Origin: Nitrospira sp. | GTDB taxonomy: Bacteria; Nitrospirota; Nitrospiria; Nitrospirales; Nitrospiraceae | Reading direction: 5' to 3' | Assembly: GCA_005116955.1 (NCBI GenBank) | Contig: SWDI01000003.1 | Coordinates: forward strand, 82,208 to 146,207 | Length of the DNA: 64,000 nt | Shown: piece after piece, positions 24,886-33,957 of the stretch | Layout: each line of letters starts with the position of its first letter | Numbering within the stretch: position 1 is the first letter of the stretch | Translations under genes and position numbers: made by a program | The notes under the pieces: generated by a model | Databases searched by the model: none | What the model was told of the DNA's origin: nothing | The model's input: the letters and a program-made list of their open reading frames with translations, nothing else

Positions 24886-27800
24886 TCTCTCCGAATGGGC
24901 CATCCGGCACAAGTCACTGACGATCTATTTCATGGCGATGATATTGGTTGCTGGTACCTATGCGTACATGCATTTGGGGAGTAATGAGGATCCGCCGTTC
25001 ACGATCAGGGTCATGGTTGTACAGACGCTCTGGCCGGGAGCCACGCAAGATGAGACCATGCGGCAGGTGACGGACCGTATAGAAAAGAAACTGCAGGAAA
25101 CACCCCATCTTGATTACTTGAAGAGTTATACGACTGCCGGGAAATCGACGATTTTCGTGACGTTGCTGGATAGCTCCTCCACACAGGAAGTTCCTGATAT
25201 TTGGTATCAGGTACGAAAGAAAGTGGGGGATATCGGGCAGACGTTGCCGCAAGGAACGATCGGGCCATTCTTCAATGATGAGTTCGGTGACACGTTCGGG
25301 GTCATTTACGCCTTCACCGCCGACGGATTTACGCACCGCGAATTACGAGATTATGTCGAGAAGGCGCGCTCGCGTTTGTTGGAGGTCCCCGATGTGTCCA
25401 AAGTCGAAACCATCGGTACGCAGGACGAAAGGATCTACATCGAGTTTTCCACGCAGCGCCTCGCCGAGCTGAAACTTGATCGCATGGCTCTGATGAAGGA
25501 ACTCCAAGCACAAAACGCCGTCAATCCATCAGGGGTCATCCAAACAAAAGACGAGCGAGTCCTGGTGCAGGTTTCCGGAAAGCTCCAGTCAGAACAGGAT
25601 TTCCTGAACATCAATTTTGCCATCGGAAACAGGATGCTACGGTTGAGCGATATCGCGACTGTTTCCTGCGGGTACGTCGATCCTCCGCAACCCATGTTTC
25701 GCGCGAACGGAAGAAACGCGATCGGGCTGGCAATATCGATGCGATCATCCGGGGATATTCTCGCGCTCGACCAGAATATCAAGGAGGCGATACGGCACAT
25801 CACGGCGACCTTCCCCATTGGGATCGACACGCATCTGGTCGCTGATCAGCCCAAGGTCGTTCACCATGCCGTACACGAGTTCATGAAGGCGTTATGGGAA
25901 GCGATCGCCATTGTTCTCGGGATCAGTTTTTTTAGTCTTGGCGTTCGGGCGGGCCTGGTTGTGATGTTGTCGATCCCTCTGGTTCTGGCGATCGCCTTTG
26001 TGATGATGGACGTACTCGGCATTGATCTCCAGCGCATATCGCTTGGCGCGCTCATTATTGCGCTGGGATTACTGGTTGATGATGCCATGATCACCATTGA
26101 AAGCATGCTCACCAAACTAGAGCAAGGCTGGGATACGTTGCGTTCGGCGACGTTCGCGTATACGACCACGGCGTTTCCGATGTTAACCGGGACGCTTGTG
26201 ACGATGATTGGTTTTGTGCCGGTCGGGTTCGCCAAAAGTGGAGCCGGAGAGTATACCTTTTCACTCTTTGTCGTCGTCGCAGTCGCTCTGATGGCGTCGT
26301 GGATTGTTGCGGTACTGTTCTCGCCTTTAATTGGAACGATGGTTCTGTCGACACAACTTGAAAACAAACATGCTGAAAAATCGGGTTCCTATCGTGTCTT
26401 CCATCGCATTCTTCTCTATAGCCTGCGCCATCCAAAAGGAACAATTGCAGTGACGGGTGGCCTATTGTGTCTTTCGCTGGCCTTGCTGCCGTTGGTTCCT
26501 AACCAATTTTTCCCTTCCTCCGACCGTCCCGAATTGATCGTCGATTTGCGTTTGAGGCAGGATGCGTCGATTTACGCGGCCAACAAGGTTTCACAAAGGC
26601 TTGACGGAATTCTTCGCGATCACAAGGATATCGACCATTGGAGCTCGTACGTCGGTCGGGGCGCCGTTCGGTTCTATTTGCCGCTCGATGTTCAGCTAGA
26701 CAACGAGTTTTTCACCGAAACAGTGGTCGTCACGAATGATCTTGACGCACGCGAACGCGTACGGGCGTATCTCGAAAACGCGCTACAGCAACAATTTCCC
26801 GAAGTCATTGGCCGCATTTACCCACTTGAATTGGGGCCTCCTGTCGGGTGGCCGATTCAGTATCGTGTCAGCGGAGAAGGAATTGCCAAGGTTCGTGACA
26901 TCGCCGACAAAGTCGCGGGTATTTTGGCGGCTAATCCTGGTTTGAACAACATCAATTTCAACTGGATGGAACCGATCCAGAAATTCAAAATTCAAGTGCA
27001 TCAGGATGAGGCGAGGCTCTTAGGCCTCACCTCATCGGATGTGGCGCAGGCGATCAACATCGTGGTGTCCGGCGAAACAGCCACGCAAATCCGTGATGAT
27101 ATTTACCTGATCAACGTCGTGGCCAGGGCCCAAGAAACAGAACGGATGTCATTGGATAGAATGCGAGTGCTGGAAATTCCACTACCCAACGGGAAAACAG
27201 TGCCGCTGACAGAACTTGCCAGCGTCAATTACGAGCAGGAATTTCCCCTGATCTGGCGCAGAGGCAGATTGCCGACCCTCACGGTGCAAGCGGATGTTAC
27301 ACACGGCGTCATGCCGGCGACAGTCATGGAACAGCTACATGCACCGCTCTCGTCCCTGCGACAGCAGCTTCCTCCGGGGTATGACATTGCTGTGGGTGGT
27401 AGCGTTGAGGAGAGCACGAAATCGCAGGCATCGGTCGCCGCAGTCTTTCCGATTACAATTGTGCTGATGATCACGGTACTCATGATTCAAATGCAGAATG
27501 TCAGCCGTCTTGTTCTTGTTCTCAGTGTCGCGCCGCTTGGCGTCATCGGTGTTGTCCTGACACTGCTTGCCGTGCAGAAACCCATGGGGTTCGTCGCGTT
27601 GCTGGGAGTCATTGCGCTTGTCGGCATGATCGTGCGCAACTCGGTCATACTTGTGCACCAAATTCAAGTCGAGCAAGAAGCGGGTCGCTCTGATTGGTCG
27701 GCCGTTGTTGAAGCGACACTGTTGCGTTTTCGCCCGATCATGTTAACTGCGGTGGCCGCTATTCTGGGCATGGTGCCCATTGCCTCGACTGTCTTCTGGG

Positions 27801-27937
27801 GTCCCATGGCTGCCGCGATTATGGGAGGGCTGACCGTGGCAACCATGCTTACTCTGATTTTTCTGCCGTCGCTGTATGTTGTGTGGTTTCGGATTCGCGA
27901 AGAGGTGTCAAAACCTATAGAGGTAGCTGTGTCATGA
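24872..27937 (+). CDS. RND efflux pump, AcrB/HAE family
   Basis: A 1021-residue inner-membrane pump. N-terminal helix (SLTIYFMAMILVAGTYAYMHLG), porter domain with NEDPPFTIRVMVV, helices 2-6 around ALGLLVDDAMITIESM, whose DD pair forms the proton relay, and the second half ending in GMIVRNSVILVHQI and FLPSLYVVWF. Start GTG at 24872 has GGAGG six bases upstream and overlaps the adaptor gene, so the two are coupled. The substrate class (drug, detergent or lipid) is not readable. Regulation is not visible nearby. Confidence 0.93.
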   Translation: MAGTNLSEWAIRHKSLTIYFMAMILVAGTYAYMHLGSNEDPPFTIRVMVVQTLWPGATQDETMRQVTDRIEKKLQETPHLDYLKSYTTAGKSTIFVTLLDSSSTQEVPDIWYQVRKKVGDIGQTLPQGTIGPFFNDEFGDTFGVIYAFTADGFTHRELRDYVEKARSRLLEVPDVSKVETIGTQDERIYIEFSTQRLAELKLDRMALMKELQAQNAVNPSGVIQTKDERVLVQVSGKLQSEQDFLNINFAIGNRMLRLSDIATVSCGYVDPPQPMFRANGRNAIGLAISMRSSGDILALDQNIKEAIRHITATFPIGIDTHLVADQPKVVHHAVHEFMKALWEAIAIVLGISFFSLGVRAGLVVMLSIPLVLAIAFVMMDVLGIDLQRISLGALIIALGLLVDDAMITIESMLTKLEQGWDTLRSATFAYTTTAFPMLTGTLVTMIGFVPVGFAKSGAGEYTFSLFVVVAVALMASWIVAVLFSPLIGTMVLSTQLENKHAEKSGSYRVFHRILLYSLRHPKGTIAVTGGLLCLSLALLPLVPNQFFPSSDRPELIVDLRLRQDASIYAANKVSQRLDGILRDHKDIDHWSSYVGRGAVRFYLPLDVQLDNEFFTETVVVTNDLDARERVRAYLENALQQQFPEVIGRIYPLELGPPVGWPIQYRVSGEGIAKVRDIADKVAGILAANPGLNNINFNWMEPIQKFKIQVHQDEARLLGLTSSDVAQAINIVVSGETATQIRDDIYLINVVARAQETERMSLDRMRVLEIPLPNGKTVPLTELASVNYEQEFPLIWRRGRLPTLTVQADVTHGVMPATVMEQLHAPLSSLRQQLPPGYDIAVGGSVEESTKSQASVAAVFPITIVLMITVLMIQMQNVSRLVLVLSVAPLGVIGVVLTLLAVQKPMGFVALLGVIALVGMIVRNSVILVHQIQVEQEAGRSDWSAVVEATLLRFRPIMLTAVAAILGMVPIASTVFWGPMAAAIMGGLTVATMLTLIFLPSLYVVWFRIREEVSKPIEVAVS

Positions 27938-28121
27938 CACACTGTGGATTTAAGCTTGTAGTGCACCACTGCTGGTCTGGGCAATGATCTCTGTCGGCAT
28001 TGAGGGGAATGAAACGGGGCAGGGCACAGTATGCACACGAAAAGGAGGTGTCCCATGCGCACAAGGGGCGGTCATTTTGTAGGTGTTACAACGCTCCTGG
28101 AGCTTACGCTGTCAGTCGCAG

Positions 28122-28328
28122 CTATTTCACTGGCGCCAATTTTACCATGAATACGCCCACCCCTCTCGTAATAGTCACCTGCCCAGCCCGGCTCAACCGA
28201 CCCACTTCCTGAAAGAGGTCGTTCCAGGTGAGATCGGGACATTGAGTCACGAAGCGGTCAAAGTCACACTCCGGCGAGTCTTTGAGCATGGCCATGATAC
28301 GGTCGGTGATCGGTCTGTTGGTAGTCAT
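28122..28328 (-). CDS. Small hypothetical protein
   Basis: A 68-residue soluble protein: helical start (PITDRIMAMLKDSPECDFDRFV), a second helix pair (LTWNDLFQEVGRLSRAG) and a final strand hairpin (QVTITRGVGVFMVKL). The shape resembles a small winged helix. GAGGAG six bases before the ATG makes translation likely. I recall similar short proteins in Nitrospira genomes, but cannot name a function. It has no close neighbour on its strand. Confidence 0.65.
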   Translation of the reverse strand: MTTNRPITDRIMAMLKDSPECDFDRFVTQCPDLTWNDLFQEVGRLSRAGQVTITRGVGVFMVKLAPVK

Positions 28329-28599
28329 CGGCGACTCCTCTTGTGTAATGGCGGCGTCTGGTGATGGACGGAGTGTCCGACGGGGAGACCCCTGGGATCA
28401 ATCCCGTTGAGAATAGGCCGAATACACGAGGAATAAGACAATCGGCCTGCTGAAACGTCGTAGGTGTATGCTACGCGGTTGACAACTGGTCCGTCAAGCG
28501 AGGTAGCCGGCCTACTGGCTTGCGATGTTCTTCGCACGCCGGAGCAATGGGACAGATGCTCGTCTCTGGTTTAGCTCCAGATCGGAGTCGCTCGTGGTG

Positions 28600-29139
28600 T
28601 CAGCTCTTCAATCGCTGTAATTCAAGGTGGAGAGTCTTCGCACCACCTGCAATCCAGATATGCCCGTCCTGGATTGTCCATTCTAACTGCATGGTAGGTT
28701 GTGTCATCGCAGCCAGGGCACGAACGCTTTCCATGGGGAGCAGCGTCACCGTGAGGTTCTTCAGCCGGTCGAGCGACGGGCCTTGGTTCGCCCACCATAC
28801 TTCGGCGCTGCGGGCTCCATAGGCATAGACAATGACCTGTTTGGAGCGGCCACAGGCCTGACGCAAGGTTTTCTCGTCGGGCTGGCCGATCTCGATCCAG
28901 CAGTCGATTGCTCCCGTGAAGTCCCGCCGCCACAGAGCCGGTTCATCTTCGGTGCCTACCCCTCGGCCGAATGACAAGGCATCGTCTGCGTGCAGTGCGA
29001 AGGCGAGCACTCGTACCATCATGCGTTCTTCCGTCTCAGATGGATGGCGCGCAAGTGTGAGCGCATGATCCTGGAAGTGCTGGCGATCCATATCGGCGAT
29101 CTGCAGCAGAGCTTTATAGATAGTTGCGTTGGAAGCCAT
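28600..29139 (-). CDS. yaeQ: YaeQ family protein
   Basis: A 179-residue YaeQ protein. Diagnostic parts: start ATIYKALLQIADMDR, HYP-like LTLARHPSETEERMMVRVLAFALHAD, CWIEIGQPDEKTLRQACGRSKQVIVYAYG and the end LEWTIQDGHIWIA. The fold is a variation of the PD-(D/E)XK nuclease core; the biochemical role is still unclear. The ATG at 29139 matches the family start; the frame extends upstream to 29187. It follows the VF530 gene by 16 bases on the same strand, so they probably form one unit. Confidence 0.92.
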   Translation of the reverse strand: MASNATIYKALLQIADMDRQHFQDHALTLARHPSETEERMMVRVLAFALHADDALSFGRGVGTEDEPALWRRDFTGAIDCWIEIGQPDEKTLRQACGRSKQVIVYAYGARSAEVWWANQGPSLDRLKNLTVTLLPMESVRALAAMTQPTMQLEWTIQDGHIWIAGGAKTLHLELQRLKS

Positions 29140-29155
29140 CGTGCCAGGGTGGGCG

Positions 29156-29386
29156 CTAGGGGAGTTCCTCCACAAACATCTGTTCAACTCGCTTGCGCGC
29201 CCACGGCGTCTTGCGCAGGAACGTCAGGCTCGACTGGATCGTCGGATGATGGCGGAAACAGCGGATGGGCACGCGGGCGCCCAATGTTGCCCATCCGTGC
29301 CGTGCGACCAAGGTCGTGACAATGGTTTCCAATGTGACCCCGTGCAAGGGATCGCGAGGATGGGTTATGGCATGCGGCTGGTTCAT
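29156..29386 (-). CDS. VF530 family (DUF2132) DNA-binding protein
   Basis: A 76-residue protein matching the VF530 family: [21 protein letters not shown], then [23 protein letters not shown] and VEQMFVEEL. Family members are small helical proteins with DNA-binding-like surfaces. The ATG at 29386 gives the usual length; the ORF opens at 29440. Pairs with yaeQ downstream. Confidence 0.85.
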   Translation of the reverse strand: MNQPHAITHPRDPLHGVTLETIVTTLVARHGWATLGARVPIRCFRHHPTIQSSLTFLRKTPWARKRVEQMFVEELP

Positions 29387-29615
29387 GGATGAACTGGACC
29401 TGAGTGGATGCAGAGTACCGATTGCGGCTGAATTCCACAAGTGGGCTCCGCGGGCGCGGCGGCAAGATCGGAGCGGAATCGATGATCAACACGAGAGCCA
29501 GTGGGAGGCAGGAGAGCATCCAAGAACGCGCACGCGTTCATTTCATACATCTCAGGCCCGTACCCTTGTTTTGGTGCAGTCGGTCCTGACCCTGAGTTCT
29601 TCAGGCCGGCTTCGA

Positions 29616-29927
29616 TCAGGCTGCGGTGTTGCGCTTGAGCAGATTGGCGAAAGGGCTGAAGGGTCGATCTGGTTCACGGCTCGACAGAGATTCATTCGGT
29701 CCGCTACCGACCTGATCGCGCTGATGCTCATTGTCGTGACAGTAGAGGCAGAGCAACTCCCAGTTGCTGCCGTCAGGGGGATTGTTGTGATGGTTGTGGT
29801 CCTTGTGATGGACCGTGAGTTGATTCAGCTTCTTCCCATCAAACTCTCGTCCACAATGGGCACAGACCCAGGGGAATAATTTTAGCGCCCGTGCCCGGTA
29901 GCTCTGCTCTTGGCTCTTCTGCATCAT
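29616..29927 (-). CDS. yajD: YajD-like HNH nuclease
   Basis: A 103-residue HNH protein. Zinc site CAHC near residues 22-25 and CLYCH near 60-64, the HNH-type VHHKDHNHHNNPPDGSNWELLC core, then a disordered tail. It matches YajD of enterobacteria closely in layout. Expected to cut DNA; the natural target is unknown. Start at 29927; alone on its strand. Confidence 0.9.
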   Translation of the reverse strand: MMQKSQEQSYRARALKLFPWVCAHCGREFDGKKLNQLTVHHKDHNHHNNPPDGSNWELLCLYCHDNEHQRDQVGSGPNESLSSREPDRPFSPFANLLKRNTAA

Positions 29928-30167
29928 GCCATGCCTCCGAGAGAAGGATGACTCGGCTCAGAGATATTCTACAGCAAGTCTACCAGACCTCGCCACTTCG
30001 CCATGACACGTTTCCTGATTCGACTCTTCACCACTCGCCGAGGTCAAGGCTTAGCAGACACCGCGAATTGGCTCGCGCATTACCGCTTGAACTTCAATCA
30101 ATCCATATCCTTACCTGCTTCACACTATTCACGCACGTGTTCGTCGCGCGCAAAATCCATTCGATGA

Positions 30168-30689
30168 TTAGCGTATCCGGACTGCCGTTCCAGAGGCACC
30201 ACACAGATATTCAGATGAATCTCCTCCTGGCATGGTGAGGGTTTCTTTCTCTGAAGGGATGGCAGCGCTGAAGATCAAGACGGAACCATGAGGATCAATA
30301 TGCCCATTCATTTTCGCACCCGTCAGGGTGTAGGACCGATCAATTGCGCGGAAGGTACCCTCTTGGCTGAAACTTCCATTCGGCTTCACGGTATAGGTGA
30401 GTTCAGCAGTCTCTTTAAATAACGCGGAGGTCGGGCCAGGAAGAATAAGTGTACCCTCTTGGGTGAGCTGGGCAGAGCCGTGACCATCATAGACAATAGT
30501 TCCATCGACGTAGAAGTGAGTCGTGGAGCCTATTGTGCTGTCAGTACAGGTTTTGATTATGCTGAATCGAAACGTGCCTGTGAGAGATGTTGTGGAGTCA
30601 CTGCGGTTGTCTTCGGCCAGGGCCGACCAGGCGGGGAGTGTGACAAGACAAGCCGTGAGAGCGAGCACTGTGCAGGTTGACGTGCGCAT
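30168..30689 (-). CDS. Exported hypothetical protein
   Basis: A 173-residue protein with a signal peptide (STCTVLALTACLVTLPAWSALA) and a beta-rich mature part (LTGTFRFSIIKTC, GTIVYDGHGSAQLTQEGTL, AELTYTVKPNGSFSQEGTF, DPHGSVLIFSAAIPSEKETL) with two cysteines. The repeated strand-turn layout suggests a small beta-barrel, lipocalin-like. GGAGG seven bases upstream fixes the ATG at 30689. No family recognised. Confidence 0.72.
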   Translation of the reverse strand: MRTSTCTVLALTACLVTLPAWSALAEDNRSDSTTSLTGTFRFSIIKTCTDSTIGSTTHFYVDGTIVYDGHGSAQLTQEGTLILPGPTSALFKETAELTYTVKPNGSFSQEGTFRAIDRSYTLTGAKMNGHIDPHGSVLIFSAAIPSEKETLTMPGGDSSEYLCGASGTAVRIR

Positions 30690-30800
30690 GATGAGTCCTC
30701 CATGTTGCACGGACTGACATGACGAACGAATTGATGAGGCAAGGGACGCACAGGTCAGCATGAAAGATAGCTTGTGGTCCACGCGAAGTCCTTCTTGGTG

Positions 30801-30828
30801 CGGCGACGGTGGAAGGCCACCGTCGCCG
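30801..30828. terminator. Perfect 12-base-pair stem-loop
   Basis: CGGCGACGGTGG, loop AAGG, CCACCGTCGCCG. It lies just downstream of the stop of a minus-strand protein remnant (30841) and so was probably its terminator. No T-run is present on either strand, so factor-independent termination is doubtful. Confidence 0.5.
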
Positions 30829-30840
30829 GGTGTGATTTGC

Positions 30841-30913
30841 TCAGTTCGTGGTGATGGTCAATTCCCATCCGTTCGCGATGGAACCGCACTCTTGTGCCTC
30901 GTCGTCTCCCATG
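30841..30913 (-). pseudogene. C-terminal remnant of an exported surface-type protein
   Basis: The minus-strand frame ends DDEAQECGSIANGWELTITT then TGA at 30841. GWELTITT preceded by an acidic DDEA segment and Cys is the typical end of beta-sandwich surface proteins (proprotein-convertase-like or related repeats). An in-frame stop lies immediately upstream, and nothing similar continues further, so only the tail remains. Confidence 0.38.
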
Positions 30914-31608
30914 GAGAATTACACTGACAGATTCCTTGCTGGGAATCTCGCCACAGAAAAGCCCCGTTTCCTCACCGAATTGATCTCACTGGAGTCAAAG
31001 TAATAAGTATGTAGTGAGATATCGGAAAAGAGCTTGTTGTTGACCTGTGAAAAGTGTGGTCGGTTTCCTTCGGTCTAGAGTTAGGCGGCAGATTCTATCT
31101 AGATCGCTGCGCCATGGGATACCCTACACAGGTAGGGTCGGAAGGCGGTGAGTGCACTTCGTCAGTGATGGATCGGTATTTGGCGCTTGGGCCAGATATC
31201 CCAGAACTTCGAGTAGGCATGGATCTGTTCCGGTTCGGTCTCATCCCCGGTCATGACAGGATGTCTGGTATTGACTCATCGGAAGATGCCGCTATGGACA
31301 TTCTAGGTGGCCACGATCTACGTAGGCCTAATGTACATTGGATGTAGGGTACGTTGATGTAAGTCAAGCTGGTTGAGGCCTGGGGCTTAGCCTACTTGCC
31401 GCACGACAAGTGAGCGTATGCGGTCTGGCATGCTTGATCCCAAATCCATCGAGGATTGCGAGGAAGCCGTGGGAGGTGAGGCTGGGAATTTCTTCATCGA
31501 TAGTCTGAGATCATGCCTGTACTGGGGGGTGAACTGCCAAGACCTGGCATCTGTTCCCTCTCTCGACTTCTAGTACTCGCTGATCATTCATGCGAGCTCG
31601 GCAGGAAC
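30914..31608. other. About 700 bases without a confident gene
   Basis: Several frames are open for 60-100 codons on both strands, but none has a recognisable fold, ribosome-binding site or sensible start. The region joins two pseudogenes and looks like decaying sequence. Confidence 0.4.
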
Positions 31609-32640
31609 TCAGTATGGTCGCCTGCGGCTGACTGCTTGGATCTCTCTCTGGAAGGAAACAGAATTCTTCCGCCTTGTCTGGATACCTGTTGCCTCAACAG
31701 GTATCCATGGGAGTCTCGCGGAGGCGGTTTTCACCGCATCCATTGCAAGTTGAACGGCGAGGCCATCATGAAAGGATGCATCGATATCAGGATCGAGCTT
31801 CCCTCTCAGACAGGCATTCACAAAGCTTCGCATCATGATACCGAGGGCGCTGGGAGATTCATTACGCGCCTCGGCTGGCAGCGGTACCTCTTCCCACTGT
31901 GTGTTTGATCGGTGTACGATTTGTAGCGTATCAATACTGCCTCTACTCAGTGAGGCGCGGAGCGCCCCGTCTTCTCCGATCACTTCGATATGGGCCTTGC
32001 CACCATACGATGGCGCGATTCGGCTGGAAAACCACTGACCCTGTACGCCACACGTGTGTGTAAACCAGGCAGTTGCCATGTCATCAGTTGCCTGAGCTGA
32101 TGATTTGGCGCGATCGTCTTTTCTTTTGTGATGAACGTGAGGAAGATTGCGGTATAACCCGGTGACTGACTGGAGAGGGCCAAACAGGAATCGTGCCAGG
32201 TCGAAGAGATGTGATCCTACATCATGGAGAACACCACTACTTTTCAATAGGAGCCCATCCCAGCTGTTATGCTGAGCGCGCAAGTGATAGGGCGTGCCAA
32301 TATCCCCTCGTCGGATCCGACGCCGTAGCTCTTGCAATCCGTAGAGGTAGCGATAGGTAAAGGCAACTTGGTGGACCTTCCCGCTCAGTTCCGCAGTGTG
32401 AGCCATTTCTTTCGCTTCTGTCACGCTCGTCGCCAACGGCTTTTCACAGAAGACATGCTTTCCTGAGGCGAAGCCAGCTTTGGCCTGTGCGGCATGTTCG
32501 CTGGTTGACGTGACGATTGTGATCGCATCGAGATCTGTTCGTGCTCATAGTTCGTGATAGTCGATGTAGAGGTCGGGAATATTGAATTGGGCCGCGAGAG
32601 ATTGAAGCCGTTCTGGCCGACGGCGAGTTATTGTCAAGTC
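31609..32640 (-). pseudogene. Gfo/Idh/MocA oxidoreductase, broken
   Basis: The minus strand encodes most of an NAD(P)-dependent sugar-type oxidoreductase: RRPERLQSLAAQFN, DLYIDYHEL, DAITIVTSTSEHAAQA, then the catalytic CEKPLATSV (Lys-Pro pair) and a C-terminal domain with LHDVGSHLFDLARFLFG. An in-frame TGA at 32547-32545 separates YHEL from ARTDLDAI, and the N-terminal Rossmann start (GxGxxG) is missing. A 275-residue frame downstream remains open to 31609. A hairpin at 31680-31706 overlaps the far end, after the natural-looking C-terminus. The gene is almost certainly inactive. Confidence 0.75.
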
Positions 32641-33097
32641 TGGTGTCCAGCAGTCTGAATCAAGCGGCGACCTGGTCCGACTGTGTTGCCTCGATTCCAT
32701 CCGTGAATTTCACGCCCGTGGATATCCGTCACTACAATAAGACTCCCAAGATCGTGAAGTGGAAATACGGTGATCCGTCTCGACGAATCAGGACAGATTC
32801 AGTTGTTACAGGCCACTAGTAACCATGTCGAGAACACATCGATACGTGGACTGGCGGCGAGAACTGCTGACACCAACGCCTTTGCAGCATGGGTCGCTAG
32901 CTTCTTACGTGACTCGTCATCCGACTCCGGCATGGCACAGGATATAAGCTCTGCCCATCGAATTGTCCAGACCTTTGACCCGCTGATTAAGAGTCAGCGG
33001 GTGATTATGATTTATAACTCCCCGGACTTCAAAGATGGGTCGTATCACTGCTGACTTAGCACACTGCCCCCTTCTCCCCTCCTATTACCATTTCATC
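32641..33097. other. About 450 bases without a confident gene
   Basis: A plus-strand 94-codon frame at 32770-33054 is the longest, but it has no ribosome-binding site and matches nothing known. An eight-base-pair hairpin (32979-33001) lies within it. The missing N-terminus of the neighbouring oxidoreductase could not be found here. Confidence 0.4.
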
Positions 33098-33355
33098 TCA
33101 CTTCTTAAAAATCAGCCTCGGCTCGGTCATGTTGCCCATTGGGACTGCCACCAGTTCCCACCCGCTCGCACCAAATTCGTTCAACTTGGTTTGCATATTC
33201 TGGGTATCAGGCAGCACCTCCACGATCATGTACTGAAATCGTTTTGGTTCTTGTGCTTTCGCGTTGAACTGTTGCCCCGTGAGCAGCAGAAGCCCCAATG
33301 CGGTAAGACTGATTCCTGCGATCACCCACGCGACTGAAAGACGTACGCTCTGCAT
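33098..33355 (-). CDS. Membrane-anchored DUF4177-like protein
   Basis: An 85-residue protein: one N-terminal hydrophobic helix (WVIAGISLTALGLLLL) and a small domain FQYMIVEVL...LNEFGASGWELVAVPMG, the strand-helix-GWELV pattern of DUF4177. It is anchored or exported. GGAGG five bases before the ATG at 33355 selects that start over upstream ATG/TTG codons. Function unknown. Isolated on the minus strand. Confidence 0.72.
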   Translation of the reverse strand: MQSVRLSVAWVIAGISLTALGLLLLTGQQFNAKAQEPKRFQYMIVEVLPDTQNMQTKLNEFGASGWELVAVPMGNMTEPRLIFKK

Positions 33356-33501
33356 ATCGGCCTCCATTTTCTTCCCCAATAAAACGAGGAAGGTTCAGGT
33401 TAGGGGTGCACCACGCGCCATTTTACACCGATGAGAGAAACAGTTGTTGAGGGTAGAGAAAGCCCGAGGGAGAGCAAGTGGCTGATCGAATGTTTTCTTC
33501 G

Positions 33502-33720
33502 CTATGAGGCGCGAGCTTTCACCGGGGCTGGCGGATGGGCTTCAATTTTCCGCATGGCCTCACGATCATAGACCTTCTCGCCACAAGCTGGACACTCCTG
33601 AAACTCCTGTCATGGCACCGAGTATGTCTGTCCATGAAACTTACCGGTCCACTTCCGGCGGATGTTCTTGGTCTTGTTGCTCCCACAGCTCGGACATGTT
33701 GCCAGCGGTGTTACGGTAAT
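33502..33720 (-). pseudogene. YgiT-type zinc-finger protein with in-frame stop
   Basis: One frame gives TCPSCGSNKTKNIRRKWTGKFHGQTYSVP, then TGA (33612-33610), then QEFQECPACGEKVYDREAMRKIEAH to a TAG at 33502. Both CxxC pairs of the YgiT/MqsA N-terminal zinc finger are intact; the stop sits in the middle. No ATG lies at the expected start. It follows directly after the HicB gene in the same frame. Such proteins are antitoxins paired with small toxins. It is non-functional unless the stop is read through. Confidence 0.65.
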
Positions 33721-33729
33721 CCTTCCATG

Positions 33730-33957
33730 CTATGCAAATGCCAATCGCCCTTTCGGTTCTGGGATTGGCCGCCCCAATTCCTTTGCCGTTTCGATCCACT
33801 CCCGGATGACGGTTTCAACATTTGCCAGCGCTTCTTGGTAGGTGGTGCCATCTGCTGCACAGCCCGCTAACTCCGGCACTTCGGCAATGAAGGCTTGATT
33901 GGCATTGCTCCAGTAAATGGCAATCGCGTACCTGGTCACCACTTCTACCTCTGTCAT
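33730..33957 (-). CDS. HicB-family antitoxin-like protein
   Basis: A 75-residue HicB-type protein: TRYAIAIYWSNANQAFIAEVPELAGCAADGTTYQEALANVETVIREWIETA, the compact RNase H-like fold of HicB antitoxins, without a C-terminal DNA-binding extension. No HicA toxin gene is beside it. The ATG overlaps the polA stop by four bases (ATGA), an unusual partner. It could be a solitary regulator or a remnant of a HicAB pair. Confidence 0.85.
   Translation of the reverse strand: MTEVEVVTRYAIAIYWSNANQAFIAEVPELAGCAADGTTYQEALANVETVIREWIETAKELGRPIPEPKGRLAFA

Noticed and set aside
31680..31706. 11-base-pair hairpin at the end of the broken oxidoreductase
   Set aside because: It overlaps the open frame and lacks a T-tail; may be an old terminator, but not called.
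32979..33001. Eight-base-pair hairpin
   Set aside because: No T-run on either side and no gene end beside it, so it is not called a terminator.
32770..33054. Plus-strand 94-codon ORF
   Set aside because: No ribosome-binding site, no recognised domain and located in decayed sequence; recorded only as part of the gene-poor region.
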